Both the position numbers and the translations under genes were made by a program. The notes below the pieces were generated by a model. The model was not told where the DNA came from and made no database searches. It worked only from the letters and a program-made list of their open reading frames with translations. From an uncultured Roseobacter sp. (lineage in GTDB: Bacteria; Pseudomonadota; Alphaproteobacteria; Rhodobacterales; Rhodobacteraceae): a DNA stretch of 64,000 bases. Positions within the stretch are counted from its first letter, which is position 1. Each line of letters starts with the position of its first letter. Location: contig CANMWT010000007.1 of NCBI GenBank assembly GCA_947501635.1, forward strand, positions 186,001-250,000. The letters run 5' to 3'. Positions 56,201 through 62,972 of the stretch are shown here, piece after piece.

Positions 56201-59200
56201 GACGGGTCTCCGGTGGTGGCATTACCTGTCACGCTCAGATGACCATTTGTCACCGACAACACGACCGTCAGATCACTGTCGAACGCATCCGGGTCGTCTA
56301 TTACATAGCCCGACAGGTCCAGCACCGTGTCCTCGTTCACGACCTGATTGCCGGGCGCGCCCGTCGTTGTCGGGTTGTCGTTGTCGTCAGAAGCACGGAA
56401 CGTGATGTTTACCGTATCGGTGTTGTTGACTGCATTGATAGGCGTGCCATCTTCATTGGTGGTGCCGCCCGCCTCACCGTTGGCGCCCGATGTTAACCCG
56501 CCGCCACTATCTCGCAGACGGTCGTCTACCGTCACATCCAACGAAAAGGTATCGTTGTGATCAGTGTTTTGCAGCTCAACCGTTAGATTGGTCAGGGCGG
56601 CCTGCACATCGGTAAAGCTGCCTTGGAAAACCAAGGTACCATCACTGTCATCCGAGTCTATCTGGGTCAGTCCGGCGGTGCTGCCAAGCGTGATCCCACC
56701 GGTCGACGACAAATCTGGCGCGCCGCCATTGCTGTTTGTCAGCGCGACCGTGACCTGCAGAAAATCCGTTTCGCCGGCAGCGCCATTGATGCTGCCGTCA
56801 TCGATGTCCAAATCAGACAAGTTCAAAGCTGACCCGAAGTTGTGAGAGAAGGTGCCAAACAGATCGATGACATCGCTGCCACTATTGTCGATCTCGGGCG
56901 GATCATTGCGTGCCGAAGTGACTAGGATGTCAAACCGGGATACGCCTTGCGCGCCTCCCGGATCATATTCGTGATCCAGCACCGAGTCGCTGACGATAAA
57001 GCTGAAATCGTCAGCAAAGTTCTCTGATCCGTCGTGTTCATAGCTGATCCGACCATTGTCGATATCGGCTTGTGAGAACGTCGATGCGACACCAAGCTGA
57101 CTCCCGCCAAGGCGCAGGATACCGAATTCCGGTGCATCTGTCAGACGGTACTGCAGCGTTTCGGGATCGGTGTTGTCTGAATCCACAGACCGCAAAAGCG
57201 TCCCGTCAATAACGCCCGTATCGCCTTCGGCCAGCAGTAAAGGCTCATTCGCCGTTGTTTGCGGGTCGCCATTTAAGTCGATCACAGTCGAATCGCCGTC
57301 AAACCGGTTCTCGGGCGAGACGGGCGCGTCGTCCAACGCTGCAAGCGTAACACTGACAGTATCTGTTCCACTCAGGTTTGCCGCTGCGGCCACACCCTCC
57401 GTGCTCTGGCTGAGAATGTTGAACGTCCCGGGAGATGTCAGGTCATCGCGCACTTCGACGGTGAAATCGTCGGAACGGATTTCCGAGCCGTCATGCGTGT
57501 ATCGCAGGCCGCTGGTCTGCCCGTCTGCCGCTGCAGTCAGCAAAGTCGCCGGCAGCAAGTCGTCGGTTGTGACAGCAACCCAGCCACCGCCATCGAACCG
57601 CTCCAGCAGGCCATTGTCGGGCAGATCGGTAATCCTGAACAACAGATCGTCCGCTACCGCTTCGTTTCCCGGATCGCTCAAGCCGCCGCTTTCGCCCGGC
57701 TCATTGTTCGTGTCGACATCACTCAGACCTATTTGCGATGCACCGACACGTATCGTAGCACCCTCAAGGATAAGCGGCAGGTCATTTGCAGCAACGACAG
57801 GCGCATCGTTGGTCGGTATGGCATTCAGCGCAAATGTGCCCGAAAAGGCGGCGTCCGTACCGCCTGAAGTACTAAAGGCGAACTGGTCCTGATGGTTTTC
57901 AGACCCATTGTGTACAAAGGTCAGATTGCCCGCATTGATGTCCGCCTGTGTAAAGGTATCAAACGCCTCCAGCGGCACCCCTGACAGCAATAACGTTCCG
58001 TTACCCGGACCCGTGGTAATCCGGAACACTGTCTCTTCTGGCGGCACAGCCAGCGTATCGCCGTTGATATCGCGCGTCTGCAGATTGATCTCGAGCGCCG
58101 CGGTGGTGATCGTCACCGTGTCAGAGCCGCCAAAGGCACCGTCACCTTCGGTTACCGTCACGCCCGTGTTGGTCGAACTGGCTATCTCGACCGCACCCGA
58201 ACGTCCGGGCGCAGGATCGCCGGGGGCTGAACCCACCGTCAGATCGCCCGACAAAGTGATGTTGAACGTGTGTTCTGTCACCGATCCATCAGGATTTCTG
58301 TCAGCGCCTTCTACACCGGGGTCGTTATAAGCGCGCAATGTTGAATCGCGCACCTCAAACCGGAAGCTGTCAGTGGCGCCGTCGGACACAGCCGCTGTGC
58401 TGTTATAGTCGATCAGGCCCGCGTCGATATCTGCCTGCGTGAACCGCGCACCCACACCGACAATCTCACCATTGATACGCAACTCGCCCAGTGTCGGCAC
58501 CTCGGTCACAACATACACAAGGCTTTCTGCACCATTGTCGGCATCTGTTGCCTCAAGATCAGCAGTCGTGATCGTCAATGCGCTACCAGATGGAACCGTG
58601 ATCGGTGTATTGGTTGCCAGGTCCGGATTGTCGTTGTTGGGCTCCACCGCAATCACGATGTTTTGCGGCCCCGAGCTTTCCGCGTTGCCGGCACCGGTGC
58701 CTGCGCCCGCGTCGGTGACTTCTATATCAAAGTTTGGCGTGGCCCCCGGCTCATCGCCATCATGCGCGAAACGGAGCCTGCCTGCAGCAAGTTCACTCGC
58801 CGCAAAACTTTCGCCACCGCTGAGCGCTTCTCCGGGATCAAGCCGGCCGTTGCCATTCGCATCCCAAAAAAGCGTACCCACGCCCGCGTTGTCGACATTG
58901 GTGATCGTGATCTGCGAAACCGCGGCTGTATCATCGCGGTCGGTTATACTCAGACTCGCACCGATATCTGCAGCTTCGGTGATGGTGCCGGGGTTGCCGA
59001 ATTCATCTTCGCTGCCCTGCCCTTCAAAAACGGTCGGGCTGCCACCAATTGTCGGGACCTGATTGACTGGCTGCAAAGCAATTGTGATCGGCGTCGGACC
59101 AATATTGCCACTGCCACCACCGTCGTTGATTGTTACCGAAAAGTCGTCGGTGTCGCCCGTAGTCACATCGTCGCCGTTATGGACATAAGTCAGGTTACCG

Positions 59201-60516
59201 TCTCGCACATCCTGCAGAGAAAACGTGCTTCCCCCCAGCAACGGCCCACCATTAAGCAAAAGCGTACCAGAGGCAGGAAGATTGCCCGGATCGAGCTGGA
59301 AAACGAGCTGTTTTGCAAGCTGCGGGCTGGTGTTTAGAAGCGCGTCCAGATCAGGGTCAGTCACGCCGAAGTTAGCATCCGTCAGGACGACTGATCCCCC
59401 CTCATCAACCGACGGATTTGTAGGGGTCAGCGCAGGCGCGTCATTCACCGACGCCACCTGAATGGCCAAACTTTCATTCACTGTCATGCTGCCGTCGTCA
59501 ACAGTGATTGAAAGCGTGTCCCCCCCATTGAAGTTCGCATCAGGGCTGAAAACCAGACCGCCCAGCGCGTTGTTGATATCTGCGGCGCTGCCGCTCAGCG
59601 ACACTGCATTCGTGCCATCGCCGGTAACCGTTAGGTTGGTCGTCTGGAAAAGCTGGATAGTCCCGCTTGTGACATTCAATGTGACCGCAAGCGGGTCGCC
59701 ATCTGTGTCGTCAACGGACAGGTCACTGATGACAAGGTCCGTGTCCTCCGGCGTGGCCAAGGCCGCTTCAGGCAATGTGATTTCAGGCGGGGCGAGCACG
59801 CCGACCCAAGCTTGCGCGGAAAGTGACTGCGCCTCGACAACGCCGATTTCAGCCTCGAGCTCCCAATCCCCGCCATATTGCGCATGTCCTGTCACATCTT
59901 CTGATGCCGCGACGTCTGCACCAGTTGCACTGGCCAAGAGCGAGGCAGCGACAAGCCCAGTATCACCGCCCGCAAAGTCACATCCGTATATCAAAATGTC
60001 GCCATCCGCCGACATCGCCGCACCAATACCTGCGAGCGCCTGTGCATGAACACCCGAGATTGTCTCGGCAGTCAGAACAGTGCCACCAAGCATCAGCTGA
60101 CCCTCTTGCCCGTGCGCCAGAATGTGAATGGCAGACACATCCGAACGCCCTTCCAGCACAGAGGCCATCTGTGCAACGCCATCTGTGTCGGCGTTCAAAA
60201 GCACAACTTCAGCGCTTTGTGGTATCTGCCCAAACAATACGTCAGCGTCCGGAACGGAGGCGTCGACAAAGTAAATCTCGTTGCGCGCGGTCTGAGGTAT
60301 ATTGCCAGCGGCCGACACAAGTTCTTCGGTTGCGTCAGTTCCCTGTCCGGCAGACGGGTCTGATGCCACAGATAAATCAACAGCCGCATCTGCAACTTCC
60401 GCCGCTGCAGCACCGTCGAACATGATCCGCTCTTCAAGCGCCAGCGTTTCGGACTGTATGGCACAGCGTTCACCGGCGGAACTCGTGGCGGACTGCGGCG
60501 TATTGTGTTTGTTCAT
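50197..60516 (-). CDS. giant secreted repeat protein (LEPR-like motif, DUF4347, cadherin-like repeats)
   Basis: A 3439-residue acidic protein without a Sec signal. Residues 27-36 hold an N-terminal motif LEERIMFDGA, of the kind shown by other giant surface proteins. A DUF4347 domain follows (about 79-240; H135 in ILAHGQEG, C179 in LIYGCDFAGG). Then about 3000 residues of tandem beta domains, joined by short (N/D)D(A/P)P linkers (about 16 can be counted) and related to cadherin-like, CSPG and VCBS-type repeats. No RTX GGxGxD repeat is seen. The C-terminal 250 residues are non-repetitive. It probably is a cell-surface adhesin or matrix protein. Its neighbours are an M50-HlyD protein, a second HlyD and a TolC, which would export it. 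The weak AGGCCAT precedes the start. Confidence 0.88.
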   Translation of the reverse strand: MNKHNTPQSATSSAGERCAIQSETLALEERIMFDGAAAAEVADAAVDLSVASDPSAGQGTDATEELVSAAGNIPQTARNEIYFVDASVPDADVLFGQIPQSAEVVLLNADTDGVAQMASVLEGRSDVSAIHILAHGQEGQLMLGGTVLTAETISGVHAQALAGIGAAMSADGDILIYGCDFAGGDTGLVAASLLASATGADVAASEDVTGHAQYGGDWELEAEIGVVEAQSLSAQAWVGVLAPPEITLPEAALATPEDTDLVISDLSVDDTDGDPLAVTLNVTSGTIQLFQTTNLTVTGDGTNAVSLSGSAADINNALGGLVFSPDANFNGGDTLSITVDDGSMTVNESLAIQVASVNDAPALTPTNPSVDEGGSVVLTDANFGVTDPDLDALLNTSPQLAKQLVFQLDPGNLPASGTLLLNGGPLLGGSTFSLQDVRDGNLTYVHNGDDVTTGDTDDFSVTINDGGGSGNIGPTPITIALQPVNQVPTIGGSPTVFEGQGSEDEFGNPGTITEAADIGASLSITDRDDTAAVSQITITNVDNAGVGTLFWDANGNGRLDPGEALSGGESFAASELAAGRLRFAHDGDEPGATPNFDIEVTDAGAGTGAGNAESSGPQNIVIAVEPNNDNPDLATNTPITVPSGSALTITTADLEATDADNGAESLVYVVTEVPTLGELRINGEIVGVGARFTQADIDAGLIDYNSTAAVSDGATDSFRFEVRDSTLRAYNDPGVEGADRNPDGSVTEHTFNITLSGDLTVGSAPGDPAPGRSGAVEIASSTNTGVTVTEGDGAFGGSDTVTITTAALEINLQTRDINGDTLAVPPEETVFRITTGPGNGTLLLSGVPLEAFDTFTQADINAGNLTFVHNGSENHQDQFAFSTSGGTDAAFSGTFALNAIPTNDAPVVAANDLPLILEGATIRVGASQIGLSDVDTNNEPGESGGLSDPGNEAVADDLLFRITDLPDNGLLERFDGGGWVAVTTDDLLPATLLTAAADGQTSGLRYTHDGSEIRSDDFTVEVRDDLTSPGTFNILSQSTEGVAAAANLSGTDTVSVTLAALDDAPVSPENRFDGDSTVIDLNGDPQTTANEPLLLAEGDTGVIDGTLLRSVDSDNTDPETLQYRLTDAPEFGILRLGGSQLGVASTFSQADIDNGRISYEHDGSENFADDFSFIVSDSVLDHEYDPGGAQGVSRFDILVTSARNDPPEIDNSGSDVIDLFGTFSHNFGSALNLSDLDIDDGSINGAAGETDFLQVTVALTNSNGGAPDLSSTGGITLGSTAGLTQIDSDDSDGTLVFQGSFTDVQAALTNLTVELQNTDHNDTFSLDVTVDDRLRDSGGGLTSGANGEAGGTTNEDGTPINAVNNTDTVNITFRASDDNDNPTTTGAPGNQVVNEDTVLDLSGYVIDDPDAFDSDLTVVLSVTNGHLSVTGNATTGDPSSLTLTGTVAEINAALNRLTYIANEDFHSSDGLANTDDDVLTVTLNDGGSNGTGGGADVTATPTEIAINPVNDAPTVTVPGTQTLASGSSISFSGATAPTVGDARDAGQTPFTDFQRVTVTIPAGAGTLTASGGAGLVDLDGSGEVLVLEGTLADLNSELDGLTFTPANANVDLSVPITVEIDDLANGGTTLADGIGGALTASDSFIVQVSGVNDGPAVNALANQTVNEDDSLTFSTGNGTAFTISDPDDFGSVMVATVSVDYGVLTAAGGSGAAVAGDGTGALTITGTEDQINAALEGLVYTPDADFHTFGVAGDTITVTIDDQGNTGVGGALTDSQTAEITIAPVNDRPIASGGPETVTVPGEDQTGNAQTLLSLLSGNYDDSTDDQTSDGGDTSSPLSFVAIVGSTDYDPAQGVWQVSDGGGGWIDVPTSGLGTSSALVVEASRDIRFVPAPDFHGTPGTLDVRLADGDTSAAIVASSSAADLSDLASNGGTDPTGRWSAGTVSIDTSVSNENDPPQAADVTLAAIPEDTANPPGDTVANLFGPVFDDTTDDQSGIPGGADASTALGGVAVLGSAADPVSEGVWQYSINGGTSWTDIPQGADDDTNAILLPTSALLRFVPVAEFNGAPGALGVRLSDAPQTFNGSADISAVVGDDPARDTDIWSLPVDLETAVTAQNDAPVLGGSAASATLVESSNPNEGTAPLQLVTGASVSDVDIGTTAGVGTFGAGSITVSVNGGGQSFDQLSVTNPALAGIANVSGGSNGSDLVIDLNTTATPAQVEAILEALRYQSTSDSFSGTRDITITLSDGNNDNGGADAGGPTALTDTLVASITITEQNDPPAGADNTVVTNEDTAFTFTPADFNYSQPGGETDAMDGVQIVSLPDRGTLELNGVPISAGDIISQADIVAGNLTYVPPADQNGISFTDFDFLVRDDRGAFDDAPNTMTVDVLPINDPPVGVNDAITVIEDTPVTQNVLTNDTDAENDSLTISAAEIDTDGDGIPEPVALDVPTALTDASGDPIGTITVSPNGTVTFVPAPNYAGPVPVLGYTPNDGTVDGSPATVTFGPVIQVDDPLTITGLVDGTEPGTDGSVFESGLADGTDAASTTETLTDSFFVTVDDGVTSLGINGTVLSEAALIAATPGAPVNVVTALGTLAITGFDDVTGEVSYSYTLADDTDHSAGPVADDFSLVLTDGDGDTALGTLSIAVIDDAPQANADIDQAINTPGNPSSVAIGNVITGTAPGDPNTLDGVADALGADDLTPPLTGVAAGTGSPSAGNVGVPVAGGFGTLILNDDGSYSYTPDFVNPVVAALTPGASLTDVFTYEISDSDGDTATTTLSISVFGTPAILGLGDGMIAGTDGSVLESDLADGTNAAGNGEALNGSFTLAAPEGIDTISVGGTLITEAALINSATAPVSIVTPLGTLEINGFDLATDTVSYTYTLTDDVDHSGGAVSDSIALTLTDDLGDSGSADLRIAIINDAPVAVADTATVNENDTAPVTGNVVTGSDTIGADETATPVTGVVAGTGAPVGGVGSPVVGSYGALTLNDDGTYSYVLDTSNPSVQALQSGETLTEVFSYEITDSDGDRATATLTLTVTGANDPPVANPDTAETSEGVPVSGNVLVNDTDIDGDPLTVTAATVDVDGDGIPDTVTIGAPTAITDVSGAPVGTVVINTDGSYSFTPASGFSGTVPPVTYTVDDGNGGTSTAELTIEVTPVEPSIIGRDTSLERFERIEYNREPIIVDHIVDETANAAGDLFGTPDLLSDVNTALGVKHPILTAINALQSLEGTPELGTANGDVFSGLRADGPIGETVRSVGFEPQYDQYRLFNRDFPDGHRMDHTDRLGQPAFGDTLSVPVFAETRQGIAAVFQTAKTDGAFDLVARLGTASDGEIRLAAANIDGAGGAGISISKDGGVALLSGLQAGQDLRLQLQTEQGVTLTFDVRLPDEQSDGPVDAPSVSQTGVGTFTAKAEQLAYAGDIETSKLMQAIKWGKL

Positions 60517-60830
60517 ATGGCCTGCGACTGCTTGTCTGTTTCATTATAGTTTGCGCACAGGCCACCCAGGCGCACCGGACCACAGATACCAATTTGCGCG
60601 CCGGACCACCTGTGCACGACACGCAGGTAACGGCGGCTACAAGCCGACATTTGCTAGCGCGACCCTACTGTTTCTGACACATGCAGACAGGGGAATTTTA
60701 GCTCGGTTTTCGTCATATTTGCGAACGCTACGCGCAAGGTGCAACGGAGAAGCCCCGTCATGCGGCTACACCATATTGTAAGCAACCCATTTGTCGACAA
60801 CTAATTGTATGGGCCTTGCGGATTTCCGCC
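60517..60830. other. promoter region of giant surface protein
   Basis: This 314-bp gap between the M50-HlyD gene and the giant gene has no credible gene. It holds a direct repeat of 14 bp with one mismatch, GCGCACCGGACCAC (60570-60583) and GCGCGCCGGACCAC (60596-60609), 26 bp apart, about 50-90 bp upstream of the giant protein's ATG. A perfect palindrome, TTGTCGACAA, lies at 60791-60800 and GCGGATTTCCGC at 60818-60829. These look like operator or terminator elements; none is proved. Confidence 0.5.
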
Positions 60831-62969
60831 TCAAAACTCAAACTCACGGATCAAGACACGGGCGATCCGCTTCCAGATGCGATAAGCCATGGATTGCGGT
60901 TTTCGCCGCAAGCTTACAACGCCCCTTTTCGCACGATCGTCCCCGCGCCATGCCGAGACACCAGAAGCTTCGGGAAATGCCGTCAGCGGATACCATACAC
61001 CCGCGACGATCGTGTTGGTGGGGTCTGCTGTCGCAGTCGCAATCAGTCCGCCGTTCGGCTGCGCCAAATAGCCCTCCTGCAACCGATCAATCGCGTAGTC
61101 GGAAAATGAAAGGCCATTGAGCGTGAGCACCGGTATCGACGGGTCGTCAGGAATGAACCGCGCATCTGACCCGGGATCGAAACTGTCACGATCCGCCTCA
61201 TGGATGTATCCACGCACGCTCAACGCGCCCGGTTGCACGACCCGAGCCAACAACTGGTCACGCGGATACCAGGCGCCTTCCGTCAAGCCAGGCAGCAGAT
61301 CGCGGACAAGACCATCGGACGGCGCCACAACTTCGAGGCGTTGTGCCCGTTCACGCGCCGCACGCAGGCTTTCCCGTTCCTCTTGCAATATCCGTTCGAT
61401 CACCTGGCTCTCCGCCCGCTCGACAGCATCGCCAGCGGCGCTCAGCAAGCGGCGTTCAAACATGTCGATCCTAGTTTGCGACTGCGCGACACGCACAGGC
61501 AGGTCAGGATCTGCAAACAAGAACAGCCTGTCGCCTTTGGAGACCGTCTGGCCTTCCTGCACATACACCGCGTCCAAACGTGCGGGATCTGGCGGGAAGA
61601 CCAAATATTGCCGGGCATCTTCAAGCAGCGCAGGACTTTGAAATCGCGTCGGCCAAGGCCAGAAAAACAGCGCCAGCACAATGACAAAAACTGTCGCTGA
61701 AACGAGGCTTCTGCGCGCAGTACGTCTCCTGTGGCGCGCACGAACCCAAAAGGCAATCTCGGCCACTATTGGCTTTATGATGAATGCACCCACCGAAACC
61801 GCAAGCAAGACGAGTCCAGCCAGTTTGAAAAACATCGCATAGACCAGTAGCGCGATCGTCAGAAACAGAAAAAAGCGATAGGTCCAGACACCGAAAGCAT
61901 ACCATATCAAAGTTTTCCGAAGTCCTGCATCAAGCCGCTCGGGGACTTGATCTTCAAGGTCAAACAGACGGCGCCGCATGGCCCATTTCGCTAAGGCAAA
62001 CGACCGCTGTTGCAAGTTATGCACCCCCATGCCGTCGGATAGCAGAAAATACCCGTCAAAGCGCATAAAGGGGTTCAGGTTCACCAGCAACGACAAAACC
62101 CAGCTGGATGTTGCCACTGCAAATGCCACAGTGCGCGCAGGTCCATCCGGCAAAAAACACCAAAAAAGCGTAGCGTATACGGCAAGCGCCAATTCAACAT
62201 AGATCCCGCCAAGATCGACCATCAGCCGGTCACGTCTGCTTTTCAGCCGCCATGCATCTGAAACATCGGTATAAAGCAGCGGCAAAAAGGCGAAGAAGGC
62301 GACACCCATTACCGGAACCCGTATCCCCCGCGACACCGCCTGATACGCATGCCCGAGCTCATGCAGCATTTTCACAAACGCGATGGCGACCACGAATAGT
62401 CCAGCGCCCGCCCAGTTGAATGCCTGACGAAAGTGGGTTTCGATCTCGGCATACTGGCGGCCGGCAAGAAACAGGCCCAGCAGCAAAAGGCATACAGTCA
62501 CAACGACGAAGGTCTTTGAAAACAAGGGGCGCACAAAAGGCCAAGTGGCACGCAAAAACCTTTCTGGCCTGACAAGCGGAACGCGCACAAACAGCATCTT
62601 TTGCAAACCACGCCAGACTGTATGCATCAGGTTTTGGTCACCTGCCTCGGCATAGCGTGCGGCAGTGCCTCTTTCGCCCCGTTCCAGCAGCTGGTTTTGC
62701 ATCAGAAACTGCTCGATCGCGTCAAGGTCCGCTTCCTCGACCTCGATGGCTCTTTCATCCAAAAGCCTTCTTTTAAGGACCGAAGCGGTACCAACAGACC
62801 AACGCGAGAGAACTTCCATCGTGAACTGACCGATCTGGAAGAACCGATGCCGCACCGGATCGTGGATCACCCACCCCGGCGCCCCGCTCAAAAATGGCGC
62901 AGCTGTCGAGATCTCCAGATCATCCCGCAATGGCATCAGACGTCTATCGCCAGGGGCAAGCTGCCGCAT
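60831..62969 (-). CDS. membrane M50 metalloprotease fused to HlyD-like adaptor with PqqD-like N-terminus
   Basis: A 712-residue protein. Residues 1-98 resemble a PqqD/winged-helix leader-binding domain (GWVIHDPVRHRFFQIG ... IEVEEADLDAIEQFLMQNQLL). A multi-pass M50 (site-2-protease-like) domain follows, with zinc motif HELGH at 203-207 and the third-ligand motif LNPFMRFDGY at 298-307. After further helices (about 350-450) a HlyD-like region (455-660) has a lipoyl-like hairpin: VYVQEGQTVSKGDRLFLFADPDLP, a coiled segment (ERILQEERESLRAARERAQRL) and VVAPSDGLVRDLLPGLTEGAWY. Such proteins are peptide-processing or secretion components. It is followed by the giant protein gene; the second HlyD gene precedes it by three bases. 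Role in export of the giant protein is inferred. Confidence 0.88.
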   Translation of the reverse strand: MRQLAPGDRRLMPLRDDLEISTAAPFLSGAPGWVIHDPVRHRFFQIGQFTMEVLSRWSVGTASVLKRRLLDERAIEVEEADLDAIEQFLMQNQLLERGERGTAARYAEAGDQNLMHTVWRGLQKMLFVRVPLVRPERFLRATWPFVRPLFSKTFVVVTVCLLLLGLFLAGRQYAEIETHFRQAFNWAGAGLFVVAIAFVKMLHELGHAYQAVSRGIRVPVMGVAFFAFLPLLYTDVSDAWRLKSRRDRLMVDLGGIYVELALAVYATLFWCFLPDGPARTVAFAVATSSWVLSLLVNLNPFMRFDGYFLLSDGMGVHNLQQRSFALAKWAMRRRLFDLEDQVPERLDAGLRKTLIWYAFGVWTYRFFLFLTIALLVYAMFFKLAGLVLLAVSVGAFIIKPIVAEIAFWVRARHRRRTARRSLVSATVFVIVLALFFWPWPTRFQSPALLEDARQYLVFPPDPARLDAVYVQEGQTVSKGDRLFLFADPDLPVRVAQSQTRIDMFERRLLSAAGDAVERAESQVIERILQEERESLRAARERAQRLEVVAPSDGLVRDLLPGLTEGAWYPRDQLLARVVQPGALSVRGYIHEADRDSFDPGSDARFIPDDPSIPVLTLNGLSFSDYAIDRLQEGYLAQPNGGLIATATADPTNTIVAGVWYPLTAFPEASGVSAWRGDDRAKRGVVSLRRKPQSMAYRIWKRIARVLIREFEF

Positions 62970-62972
62970 GGA

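Noticed and set aside
50197-60516. RTX toxin or haemolysin
   Set aside because: No GGxGxDxxx nonapeptide repeats are present, so the giant protein should not be called RTX despite the HlyD and TolC neighbours.
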